Origin: Alphaproteobacteria bacterium
GTDB lineage: Bacteria; Pseudomonadota; Alphaproteobacteria; RF32; CAG-239
Reading direction: 5' to 3'
Length of the DNA stretch: 17,844 bases
NCBI GenBank assembly: GCA_003542415.1
Contig: DPKR01000069.1
Span: 1 to 17,844 of the forward strand
Numbering within the stretch: the stretch's first letter is position 1; every line of letters starts with the position of its first letter. Position numbers and translations under genes: made by a program. The notes beneath the pieces are model-generated. The model was not told the DNA's origin and made no database searches. It saw nothing but the letters and a program-made list of their open reading frames with translations. Shown here in pieces: positions 6,480 to 13,973 of the stretch.

Positions 6480-6926
6480 TTAGTCTCCGGTTGCTTTGAA
6501 GATAAATTTGCCGATTAAGTCTTCTAAGGTTTCAAAATCTTGTGTTTTTTTGATTTCATCGCCAGGAGCAAGCAATGTTTTTGACTGTCCAGGCTCAATT
6601 TTAACAAACTTGTTGCCCATTAAGCCATCATTTGTGATTGAAACAACGCTGTCTGCAGGCAACTTGATGTCAGAAGAAATACTCAAAACAACGTCAACCA
6701 TATAATCTTCAGGTGAAAGCTTTTGAGAAGTTACCGTTCCGATTTTGACACCGTTGATGCGCACATCAGAACCGACATTTAAGCCGCCTACTTTGAAAAA
6801 TCGGGCGGTCAGCTCATAGCCTTTGACAACTTGCAAATCAGACACACGATAAGCAAAGGCCAAAAACAAAACGGCAACAAGCAATACAACAATGCCCATA
6901 ATGGTTTCAACAGGTTTTTTATTCAT
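6480..6926 (-). CDS. MCE-domain lipid-transport protein, MlaD family (copy 1)
   Basis: 148 residues. An N-terminal membrane anchor (about 9-26, IMGIVVLLVAVLFLAFAY) precedes a single MCE domain at about 38-115: GYELTARFFKVGGLNVGSDVRINGVKIGTV and ITNDGLMGNKFVKIEPG. MlaD proteins form hexameric rings in the periplasm that carry phospholipids between inner and outer membranes with the MlaFEB ABC transporter. No mlaE or mlaF is in this window. Its ATG lies inside the end of copy 2 (8-base overlap, frame shifted), so translation is coupled. Length and domain match MlaD (about 150-180 residues), and family identity is secure. I leave out the symbol because two paralogues are present and which is the true MlaD is unclear. 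Confidence 0.9.
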   Translation of the reverse strand: MNKKPVETIMGIVVLLVAVLFLAFAYRVSDLQVVKGYELTARFFKVGGLNVGSDVRINGVKIGTVTSQKLSPEDYMVDVVLSISSDIKLPADSVVSITNDGLMGNKFVKIEPGQSKTLLAPGDEIKKTQDFETLEDLIGKFIFKATGD

Positions 6927-7431
6927 TTATTTTGTCCTCTAATTCTTGTTTGATTTCTTTGTTTTTTGACTTGTCGACCGAGGCAATAAGCCTATCTATG
7001 ACCTCTTGCAAAACGATGGCCGGCTGAACTTGTTCAAACTGATCGCCATCTTTGAGGTATTCATCAGATCCGCCCGAATCAATTTCAATATATTTGTGCC
7101 CCATGATGCTTGAGCTGACAATTGAAGCACTGCTGTCATCCGGAATTTGAAGCCCGTCTTTAATTTCAAGCTTTAATACGGCATGAAAATTTTCATCCAA
7201 GCGTGCTTCGACAACGCGCCCGATATCAACGCCGCCCATGCGCACCGTGTCGCCCACAAGCAAACCGTCTGTTCGTGCAAAAGTTGCATTCAGGTGGTAA
7301 AAATTTTCATCAACGTGCTTATAGTCTTGCGTTTGGAAAGCCATAAGTAAGAAGATTGTGGCAAATATCAGAAGAGAGCACAAACCAAAGCAAAACGCTT
7401 TCTTTTCTTCTTTTGTAAAATCGTTATTCAA
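6919..7431 (-). CDS. MCE-domain protein, divergent MlaD paralogue (copy 2), TTG start
   Basis: 170 residues. A cytosolic charged tail (MNNDFTKEEKK) leads to a transmembrane helix at about 12-32 and an MCE domain at about 44-120: FYHLNATFARTDGLLVGDTV, RMGGVDIGRVVEARL, and SSSIMGHKYIEIDSG. The C-terminus is a charged helix (IDRLIASVDKSKNKEIKQEL). The start is TTG at 7429-7431: GGAG (7439-7442) is seven bases upstream, and the next Met lies inside the membrane helix, so a later start would break the anchor. It shares domain plan with copy 1 but is clearly diverged. It overlaps copy 1 by eight bases and follows the LprI-like gene by 14. The two subunits could form a mixed ring or separate rings. 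Confidence 0.87.
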   Translation of the reverse strand: MNNDFTKEEKKAFCFGLCSLLIFATIFLLMAFQTQDYKHVDENFYHLNATFARTDGLLVGDTVRMGGVDIGRVVEARLDENFHAVLKLEIKDGLQIPDDSSASIVSSSIMGHKYIEIDSGGSDEYLKDGDQFEQVQPAIVLQEVIDRLIASVDKSKNKEIKQELEDKINE

Positions 7432-7445
7432 TGTTGAGCTCCAAA

Positions 7446-7886
7446 TTATTCATGGTCTTCATCGTCTTCTTCACCGCCGCTGTTTGCGTTGATGATGATT
7501 TGATGAATGAGTTTGTAGTGGTCTGAAGTTAAATTGAGCAAACAGCGTTCTCTATCAAAATTTTCAGAGCCGAACATGTTTTCGGAAGCTTTTGTAAACA
7601 AAGAGCAATATCTGTTGCGGTAAGCCATCCAATGGTCATACATATCTTTTAAATTGCCGGTTAAAAGAGCATTACCGTTGTTCCATGCAGATGTTTGCGG
7701 GTGTTTTGAAATATTTAAATAAATTTCCTGAATGCTTTTTAATAAACGTGCATTTTCCGCTTTCATGCACAAAGCTACCTGATCATCATTTTGAGCCTGC
7801 CCGTAGCATTCATCATATTCGGGGGTGGCAAATGCTTGATTTGAGAGCAAACATAACCCTAAAGCAAATAAAAATTTTCTAAACAT
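7446..7886 (-). CDS. Exported LprI/DUF1311-like protein (possible lysozyme-inhibitor family)
   Basis: 146 residues with a signal peptide (MFRKFLFALGLCLLSNQAFA, likely cut after position 20). Mature residues hold four cysteines (27, 40, 94, 115), suitable for two disulfides. The pattern CYGQAQNDDQVALCMKAE, then a helix with EIYLNI, then WMAYRNRYCSLFT and RCLLNLTSDHY, resembles LprI/DUF1311 proteins, some of which inhibit lysozyme. The C-terminus ends in an acidic run (EEDDEDHE). GAGGA precedes the ATG. It is the first gene of an operon with the two MCE genes and DUF2155, under the promoter at 7922-7950. The family call rests on the cysteine and W-x-x-YR pattern; activity is not shown. Confidence 0.65.
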   Translation of the reverse strand: MFRKFLFALGLCLLSNQAFATPEYDECYGQAQNDDQVALCMKAENARLLKSIQEIYLNISKHPQTSAWNNGNALLTGNLKDMYDHWMAYRNRYCSLFTKASENMFGSENFDRERCLLNLTSDHYKLIHQIIINANSGGEEDDEDHE

Positions 7887-7921
7887 TTTGTATTCCTCAT
7901 TTGAAAAAAAATCTGTTCTGT

Positions 7922-7950
7922 ATTGTAAATTTAAGTTTTTGAAATGTCAA
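7922..7950 (-). promoter_or_regulatory. Near-consensus sigma70 promoter of the envelope operon
   Basis: The minus strand carries TTGACA (7945-7950), exactly 17 bases, then TACAAT (7922-7927): six of six and five of six consensus bases at ideal spacing. The -35 lies within the last codons of trmN6 and the -10 just beyond its stop. The expected transcript start is near 7915, leaving a leader of roughly 30 bases with the GAGGA site before the LprI-like ATG. Confidence 0.8.
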
Positions 7951-8677
7951 TTTCAAAAAAAGATTTTCCGCCTCTTAAAATTTGTTCGGCCTCTTTTGTA
8001 TAAGCTTCATTTTGGTGAACAACAAGCTGAGGCAGAATTGTGAGCGGCGTTTTGGAGTCTTTTTGTGCTTTGATCATCACTCGTTTGGCTTTTTCTTTTG
8101 TTTTGGAATAAATCGGTATGAGTTGAATGTTTCCGGCTTTTTTGTAGAGAATTGATAAGATTTCATCTAAGGCTTCCGCACGGTGTATTAAGTATAAAAA
8201 ACCATAAGGTTTGAGCATTTTAAGGCAAAATGAGAGCCAACCTTTCAAGTCAATATCTTCTTGATTGTGTGCGGTGGCTTTGCTTTTGTTTGGCGATTTT
8301 GAACCCCCTTTGGCATAGGGCGGATTTGTGATGACATGGTCAAATGAGCCGAAAGGCAAAGGGACTTTTTTTTCTTTGATATCATGGACAATATATCTGA
8401 GGTTTGAAAATCCGTTTGCTTTTGCGCTTTGATTTGCAAGTTCGGCCAATTCGGACTGAATTTCAAATCCTGTTATTTGCGCATCGGGAAAACGGTGAGC
8501 CAAACAAAGCGAAATACCACCCGTGCCGGAACCGACATCCAAAATTTTTTCGTTTTTTTTGATGTTATTGACAAGCGATGAAACCAAAACAGCATCGGAA
8601 GATGTTTTGTATCCGTCTTTGCTTTGGAACATTTTAACTTTTTTATCTAGCAAATAGTCGTTTGTAATTTCTGGCAT
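7931..8677 (-). CDS. trmN6: tRNA1(Val) adenine-37 N6-methyltransferase-like enzyme (TrmN6/YfiC)
   Basis: 248 residues of a Rossmann-fold SAM-dependent N6-adenine methyltransferase. The SAM loop is ILDVGSGTGGISL (45-57), an acidic residue follows in GFEIQSEL (70-77), and the catalytic NPPY is at 118-121 within HVITNPPYAKGG. An N-terminal segment reads VKMFQSKDGYKTSSDAVLVSS, the same layout as YfiC (FRFKQ...KVGTDG..LGAW). In E. coli this enzyme makes m6A37 in tRNA-Val. Alphaproteobacterial relatives carry the TrmN6-like label, and substrate identity is by homology only. The start at ATG 8675-8677 has GAGG upstream. It is transcribed alone; the next operon starts from within its 3' end. Confidence 0.82.
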   Translation of the reverse strand: MPEITNDYLLDKKVKMFQSKDGYKTSSDAVLVSSLVNNIKKNEKILDVGSGTGGISLCLAHRFPDAQITGFEIQSELAELANQSAKANGFSNLRYIVHDIKEKKVPLPFGSFDHVITNPPYAKGGSKSPNKSKATAHNQEDIDLKGWLSFCLKMLKPYGFLYLIHRAEALDEILSILYKKAGNIQLIPIYSKTKEKAKRVMIKAQKDSKTPLTILPQLVVHQNEAYTKEAEQILRGGKSFFEIDISKT

Positions 8678-8709
8678 CTTAACCTCGTTTATCAGTTTAG
8701 GTATGATAT

Positions 8710-8721
8710 CTTAATATTAAG
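8710..8721. promoter_or_regulatory. Perfect palindrome CTTAATATTAAG in a divergent intergenic gap
   Basis: A 12-base perfect inverted repeat without spacer, about 35 bases upstream of trmN6 and 112 bases upstream of the ApaG-like gene. It could be an operator for trmN6 but is AT-rich and may be chance. Two DnaA-box-like 9-mers lie nearby at 8736-8744 and 8748-8756 (minus strand TTATGCACA and TTGTTCACA). Confidence 0.25.
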
Positions 8722-8769
8722 TGAAATGAAATACTTGTGCATAAGTTTGTGAACAACAAAAAGCGAGAC

Positions 8770-8798
8770 TTGCGAATCTTAAAAAGTTAATCAATAGT
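8770..8798 (+). promoter_or_regulatory. Weak putative promoter for the ApaG-like gene
   Basis: TTGCGA (8770-8775), 17 bases, then AATAGT (8793-8798); each hexamer matches consensus at four of six positions. The start codon follows about 35 bases later. It is the best plus-strand candidate in the gap but is not strong. Confidence 0.3.
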
Positions 8799-8832
8799 TA
8801 AGAAAAACAATAAAGGATTTTTTCTTAAAAAT

Positions 8833-9228
8833 ATGTTTGAACCAGAGTTTGTTACACTTGATACGGATAATATTGTGATTTCGGCTTGCCAAGCTTTGCT
8901 CGAAGATAGCAGCGACTTGTGCGGTTATTATATGCGTATAGAAAACAACTCAAACGATAAGATACAGGTTTTGGGAAAAAATTTGAACCTGACCGATGAC
9001 AGAGGAAACAGCTATTTGCAATCTGAAAATGGTTTTAAGGGAGAAATTTTGGAACTCAATCCCGGTGAATATTTTGAGTTTGAGGATTTAATGCCGGTGC
9101 ATTCATCATCTGCCGTGTTGTATGGCACATGCCGTATTGTTAAAGAAAAACTCAATCAGGTTAAAGATATTAAAATTCCGGCGTTAGAATTGTTTTCAAA
9201 CAAGTCTATTCCTGTTGTTTTGAATTAA
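8833..9228 (+). CDS. ApaG-domain-like protein
   Basis: 131 residues, the usual ApaG length (about 125-130). The core matches the ApaG immunoglobulin-like fold: YYMRIENNSNDKIQVLGKNL, then LTDDRGN, then EILELNPGEYFEFEDLMPV and a Gly-containing turn with YGTCRIV near the end, paralleling ApaG's T-x-ENHG...I-T-D-A-G...L-x-PGE-x-F-E-Y...G-S-Y pattern. The usual glycine-rich GEGVVGEQP segment is altered to ENGFKGE, so it is a divergent member. ApaG proteins are small, of uncertain biochemical role, linked to metal and Ap4A phenotypes. AAGGA is 15 bases before the ATG, further than usual. The 3' end overlaps the convergent HAD-like gene by 23 bases. Confidence 0.65.
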   Translation: MFEPEFVTLDTDNIVISACQALLEDSSDLCGYYMRIENNSNDKIQVLGKNLNLTDDRGNSYLQSENGFKGEILELNPGEYFEFEDLMPVHSSSAVLYGTCRIVKEKLNQVKDIKIPALELFSNKSIPVVLN

Positions 9229-9682
9229 GAGCACTTATCAGATCGTCTAAAACATATTCAGGCGCTTGATTAAAATCAATGCGAATATTTGTTTTAAGTA
9301 AATTGCACTTTTCTTGTGTTGGGGCATAAAGGCAGAAAGGGGTTTGAAAATAGCTCCCGTAAAGCATCGAATCGTCGATATGGATGGATATGTTGTTTTC
9401 AAAACAATATTTTGCTTTGGCCCTGTTCCAAATTTCATTTGGTACAAAAAAAGATCCGTCTTCGTAAAAAGTGACCATATTTTGGACATTGAAGTCATCT
9501 AAAATTGAAAAAATAGCCGTATAAGGAATGTTGTTTTTTGCCAGAAATTGTTCCACATCTTTCTTTTGACCGCCGGTTATGACAATAAGCTCAAAACCTT
9601 TTTTCAAAACAAGTTCATTGAAGGTTTTGAAAAATGCAGGATTGCTTTTTATAACGCCATGGTAGTCAACACCGATTTTCAT
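9206..9682 (-). CDS. Small HAD-like protein with an atypical DxH motif I
   Basis: 158 residues. The N-terminus VDYHGVI resembles HAD motif I (DxDG[TV]) with the nucleophile D6 kept but the usual second Asp replaced by His8. ITGG (35-38) fits motif II with T36, K89 or K91 in NRAKAKY may serve as motif III, and IHIDDSMLYG (100-109) fits motif IV. There is no large cap domain. In ordinary HAD phosphatases the second Asp acts as general acid/base, so this protein may be a slow or altered phosphatase, or noncatalytic. The start ATG lies three bases after the stop of the YhdP-like gene with GAGGA upstream, so it is the last gene of the mrcA-prfB-yhdP unit. Function is not recognised. Confidence 0.7.
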   Translation of the reverse strand: MKIGVDYHGVIKSNPAFFKTFNELVLKKGFELIVITGGQKKDVEQFLAKNNIPYTAIFSILDDFNVQNMVTFYEDGSFFVPNEIWNRAKAKYCFENNISIHIDDSMLYGSYFQTPFCLYAPTQEKCNLLKTNIRIDFNQAPEYVLDDLISALNSKQQE

Positions 9683-9685
9683 GCA

Positions 9686-12600
9686 TTATTCCTCTTTGAA
9701 CAAATCTTTGACGGAATTCGGACTCAAAATAGAAAGTGGGTTGATGTTGATTTTCGGATCATCAATTGTGTTCGTAATAGCATAATCAAAGGCAAAAATT
9801 GTTCCATCATGTCCTGCCAAAACTTTGCCGACAAGAGGGATCTTCCCAACCATCGAATTTAAGCTGTAGGCCGGAGAGACAATGCCTTTAATATTAATGT
9901 CTGATGTCGTTCGGTTAACTGTTCCGTCCGATGTAAACCCGATGACATTGCCAAACATTTTTGCGTCGGTGATTTTTAAGGTTTTGTGCTCATAGGTAAA
10001 CGGCGCATCAAAGTGCGAAAAAACAAGGCCGTCACCCTTTAGCATATCAAGCATACCGCTTAAGGATGCAACAGTTAGGAGTTTTGCCATCAAAGGAGTG
10101 TTATGTATTCTGAAATCTCTGATTTTGGCATGCCCAATCATTTTTTTATCTTTTCCTTTTTTGGCTTCAATTTTTAAAATGCCGCCGCTCATATTTTCAT
10201 ACAGTCTTAAAACACGCAAAGTGCTTCCGGCATTGTTACTGTCAATATTTAAGAAATATTCCCCATTTTTGCGTGGTGCGTAATCTAAATTGAATTTGAT
10301 GGATTTATCACTTCCATGGTTGCCGAGAATATGCATCTCATGTATGCCGATTCCGTTTTTTAAGGTAGCACTTCCCACAAAATTTTTAATCGGTGTGTCG
10401 GGGTTTGTCCAAAGACTGTTGACGGTAATTAAAACTTCTGTGTCAGGCACATCTTCCAAATCATCATCATTTAAGTTTTCTTTATCAGTTTTAGCTTGTT
10501 GTTTCTGCTTGTTTTCACGCTTTGTGAAAAGCTCGGTGAGGTCATATGTGTTTCCGTTGACATTAATTTTGATTTTATATTTTGGTTGATAGGTAAATTC
10601 TATTTTTGCATTTGCTGATGTTTTCGGTCCTTCAATTTTTTCTATGTCAATGGTGCTTATTTCGCCATTTTTATTTAATGAGATTTTGCCGTCAAGTAAG
10701 AAATCATTTTTCTTTAGGTGAAAATTAGGCACATCACTTAGTTTGTTGTTATTAAAAATCAAAGTTGTTTTGATTGTCCCGTCTTCATCTAAGGGTTTGT
10801 TAAAGCCGAAAAAGCTATAATCAATAGAAGCATTTTTAAGATCAGCGCTGACATCAATTTTTGATTTTTCATCATTTATAATGACTAAGTTTGCCTCAAC
10901 ATCAGCAAACCCTTCAATATAAGGTGATGACAAGAAATCATTTTTTATGTTGAACTTTTCTTGAAGTGTTTTATCTGCTCGGAGTTTGAATTTTCCCTTG
11001 CTTTTATAATTTTTGTTATCAAACTCTTGTTTGAAATCAAATTGGAGAGGGATATTATCAAACAAAGCGTTGCCTGAAACATCAAAGCCTTTCGAGGTGA
11101 CTTGTAAGTTGGCCTTTGGGGATTTTAAATCTTTGCCGTTCATAACCTCTTTAACAATAATATCATTGAGCTTTGCTTTAACATTTACTTTAATATCTTC
11201 CGGTTTCAAATCTTGATAAAGTTCAAAATTTAAGCCTAAATCGATGTTGACATTTCCGCTTATTTTTGAAATATCAAGCCCTAAATCTTTTGTAAATTCA
11301 AGCGGAGGATTGTTGATATATCTTAAGGCATCTGCAACACTTGTTTCGCCATTAATGCGAATATCAATATAGTTTCTGTCTTTGTCCAAGTCATAAAGGC
11401 GAACACGTCCGCTGTCTAGCATAATGCCGTCTGATATGCCTTTATCTAAATGGATATCAATTGTGCCGATATCAAAATTTGCTGTGCCGTAAACATTTGT
11501 GACTTCCGGCATTCCTTCTAAATAGAAAACCGTTCCATCGCTGATTTGGGCAGATCCATTCAGTTTTGATAAAGTAATTTCTTTTTCTTTTTTATCATAG
11601 TTCCATTCAAATTCAAATTTTGCGTTTTGATATTCCCCGCCATATAAACCTTCTTTGCACCATTCCCATGCCGGTTCGGCATAATAACGCGGCCAGAATC
11701 GAGACAAATCATCCATCAAAAGTTTGTTGATATTTGTTTTGAAGTTTATTTTTAAATCCTCAAGAGATTTTTCAAGAAAATACTTTTTGTAGCCGGATGC
11801 GCTCACCTCAAGTTCAACTTTTTGGTTGCCGGTTGAGAGCTCGGCTTTTTTCAACGCTATTGAATCCAAACCGCCGTTGACTTCGCCTTCAAAAGCAAAA
11901 GAATCAATAGGGTAATCAAAATGTTCATTATGCTCAAATTCGATTTTTCCTTCAGATCCTTTTAATCCAAATTCAATTTTTTCTATGGCTTTATCGATAT
12001 TTTGCGAGAGATTATCAATATTTTCAAGGACTTCAGCAAAATTAACATAAGCTTTAATGTTTCCTTCAATAGGGACATCAACCCCCGAAATGCCTGCGCC
12101 GATTTCTTTGATAAAATCAGAAACAACAACATCAGCAAATCCGGCGCCTAAAATGAGTTTTTGTTTGATAGGATCGAATTTTATAGAGGCGTTTAGGGTT
12201 GCCATGCGGTCATCCAAATCAACAACCCCGCCGGCAGATAAATCTAAATTTGAGAAATTACGTTTGAATTTTAAGTTTGTATTTGAAAACTTCCATTTCT
12301 GCCCTAAATCAACTTCGTGAAATTCAATGTTTGCATTTTGGATGGAAATGTCGTTGATGTAGCTTTCCGGATATATTTTTTCAAGCGAATTGAAGCGTTC
12401 CAAAAAGCTCTCAAACCATTCAAAGTAATATTCTATCTTTTTTTGATTAATTTCGTTTTCTTTATCTTTTTCAACGCCATAAGTTGTAAAAATGGACAGT
12501 GTCGGGTTTTTAATGGTGATGTTGCTTGGCGCAATAATGCCTTTTAAAAGGGCACGAACACTGAATGATAAAAACAGCTTTGGTGTTTTGATAGATATAT

Positions 12601-12859
12601 CACCATTATTTTTGCGTAAGGTAACATCTTTTGCAATAATTTTAACAGGTTGAATCGAGCGTATGAGTTCTAGATTGACGGTTCCAATATCCATCGTGTA
12701 TTCGCTTTGTTTCGAATTTAATGCTTCTATAATATATGGTTTTAAAAAAGGAACAGACAGCGGACCACGATAGAGAATCCATAAAAAATAGAGGAGGGAT
12801 AACAACAAGGCCACCCAAAAATAATCTAAAAATTTATGAATAAAATAACTTTTTTTCAT
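9686..12859 (-). CDS. YhdP/AsmA-like intermembrane transport protein (DUF3971-type)
   Basis: 1057 residues, close to the 1266 of E. coli YhdP. One N-terminal transmembrane helix (about 13-30, YFWVALLLSLLYFLWILY) is followed by a long periplasmic region rich in repeated beta strands. The C-terminus has the AsmA-like block: LTVASLSGMLDMLKGDGLVF, then KITDAKMFGNVIGFTSDGTV and a final SPAYSLNSMVGKIPLVGKVL. Such proteins are thought to form hydrophobic grooves that move phospholipid to the outer membrane. A charged insertion (KRENKQKQQAKTDKENLNDD) interrupts the middle. It starts one base after the prfB stop, probably by coupled translation. Which of the AsmA-like paralogues it is cannot be settled from this window. 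Confidence 0.82.
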   Translation of the reverse strand: MKKSYFIHKFLDYFWVALLLSLLYFLWILYRGPLSVPFLKPYIIEALNSKQSEYTMDIGTVNLELIRSIQPVKIIAKDVTLRKNNGDISIKTPKLFLSFSVRALLKGIIAPSNITIKNPTLSIFTTYGVEKDKENEINQKKIEYYFEWFESFLERFNSLEKIYPESYINDISIQNANIEFHEVDLGQKWKFSNTNLKFKRNFSNLDLSAGGVVDLDDRMATLNASIKFDPIKQKLILGAGFADVVVSDFIKEIGAGISGVDVPIEGNIKAYVNFAEVLENIDNLSQNIDKAIEKIEFGLKGSEGKIEFEHNEHFDYPIDSFAFEGEVNGGLDSIALKKAELSTGNQKVELEVSASGYKKYFLEKSLEDLKINFKTNINKLLMDDLSRFWPRYYAEPAWEWCKEGLYGGEYQNAKFEFEWNYDKKEKEITLSKLNGSAQISDGTVFYLEGMPEVTNVYGTANFDIGTIDIHLDKGISDGIMLDSGRVRLYDLDKDRNYIDIRINGETSVADALRYINNPPLEFTKDLGLDISKISGNVNIDLGLNFELYQDLKPEDIKVNVKAKLNDIIVKEVMNGKDLKSPKANLQVTSKGFDVSGNALFDNIPLQFDFKQEFDNKNYKSKGKFKLRADKTLQEKFNIKNDFLSSPYIEGFADVEANLVIINDEKSKIDVSADLKNASIDYSFFGFNKPLDEDGTIKTTLIFNNNKLSDVPNFHLKKNDFLLDGKISLNKNGEISTIDIEKIEGPKTSANAKIEFTYQPKYKIKINVNGNTYDLTELFTKRENKQKQQAKTDKENLNDDDLEDVPDTEVLITVNSLWTNPDTPIKNFVGSATLKNGIGIHEMHILGNHGSDKSIKFNLDYAPRKNGEYFLNIDSNNAGSTLRVLRLYENMSGGILKIEAKKGKDKKMIGHAKIRDFRIHNTPLMAKLLTVASLSGMLDMLKGDGLVFSHFDAPFTYEHKTLKITDAKMFGNVIGFTSDGTVNRTTSDINIKGIVSPAYSLNSMVGKIPLVGKVLAGHDGTIFAFDYAITNTIDDPKININPLSILSPNSVKDLFKEE

Positions 12860-12860
12860 A

Positions 12861-13962
12861 TCAGTTTTTTTGTTCTCCCAGATAAGCTAAATAAGCTGAT
12901 AAGAAAAGATCAATATCGCCGTCTAAAACAGCTCTGTCGTCAGATGTTTCCACATTTGTGCGCAGATCTTTAACCAAGCGATAAGGCTGCAAAACATATG
13001 AACGGATTTGGTATCCCCAGCCGTTATCTCCCTGATTGTCGCGCTCAAGAGCTGCCGCATCTGCGCGCTTTTTGAGCTCCATTTCATAAAGCCTTGCTTT
13101 GAGCATTTTCCAAGCCGTATCTCTGTTTTGGAATTGAGAACGTTGGCTTTGACTCTGAACGACAATGCCTGTCGGAATGTGTGTGATACGAACAGCCGAA
13201 TCCGTTTTGTTAATGTGTTGTCCGCCGGCGCCTGATGCGCGATATGTGTCTATGCGGCAGTCAGATTCGTTGATGTTGATCTCAATTTCGTCATCAATAA
13301 CAGGATAAACATTGACGGAGGCAAAACTTGTGTGACGACGTGCATTGCTATCAAAAGGCGATATGCGAACCAGTCTGTGTACGCCGCTTTCCGATTTAAG
13401 CCATCCATAAGCATTGTAGCCGATGATTTTGATGGTCACTGATTTGATGCCGGCCACATCTCCGATTGTTTCTTCTTCGTATTCAACCTTATAGTGATGT
13501 TTTTCTGCCCATCTTGTATACATACGAAGCAACATTTCTGCCCAGTCCTGCGCTTCTGTTCCGCCGCTTCCGGCGTGGATTTCCATATAGGCATCATTAT
13601 GGTCAGCTTCGCCTGAGAGCATAGCTTCAAGCTTTTGGTGTTCGGCTTCTTTTTTGAGTGTTTCAAGTTCTGCTAAAACAGCTTGAGACATATCTTCATC
13701 GCTTTCATAAAGCTCAGCCATTTCAAGGTTATCTTTGAGTGCTTGATTCATTTTTTGATATGTTTGAAGAGCGTTTTCCAAGTTTGTTTTTTCGCTCATT
13801 AACTTTTGCGCTTTTTCGGGGGTGTCCCAAAGTTTTGGATCTTCACTTAAGGCGTTTAGTTCTTCCAAACGCAAAAGAGCATTATCATAGTCAAAGAAAC
13901 CTCCTCAGCAAATCTAAGGTTTGCTTAATTTCTTGAGAAATATTATAAATTTCCGCACGCAT
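12861..13962 (-). CDS. prfB: Peptide chain release factor 2 with programmed +1 frameshift
   Basis: RF2 terminates translation at UAA and UGA. The true start is ATG at 13960-13962, with TCCTC on the plus strand (13970-13974) giving a GAGGA RBS. The first frame encodes 23 residues ending LRRFL, then an in-frame UGA at 13891-13893. After CUU the ribosome shifts +1 and reads GAC, continuing DYDNAL into the main frame, for 366 residues in total (365 in E. coli). The anticodon-like tripeptide SPF is at about 201-203 and the hydrolysis motif GGQ at about 246-248. A naive annotation would start at TTG 13874 and lose about 29 residues. The gene follows mrcA by 11 bases and precedes the YhdP-like gene by one. 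Confidence 0.96.
13891..13905 (-). promoter_or_regulatory. prfB autoregulatory frameshift site
   Basis: On the minus strand, AGGAGG (13900-13905) acts as an internal Shine-Dalgarno element three bases before CTT TGA C. This is the conserved RF2 site (E. coli: AGGGGG TAT CTT TGA C). When RF2 is scarce, the slow UGA promotes slippage of the CUU tRNA onto UUU, making more RF2. The Shine-Dalgarno match here is a perfect AGGAGG. Confidence 0.95.
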
Positions 13963-13973
13963 TTTTTTATCCT

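Noticed and set aside
9686..12859. Several plus-strand open frames of 60-100 codons inside the YhdP-like gene
   Set aside because: They are antisense shadows of a long minus-strand gene with clear family motifs, and they have no convincing RBS.
12861..13874. RF2 gene starting at TTG 13874
   Set aside because: The upstream ATG with RBS, 23 codons and a canonical frameshift site give a better start and the expected RF2 length.
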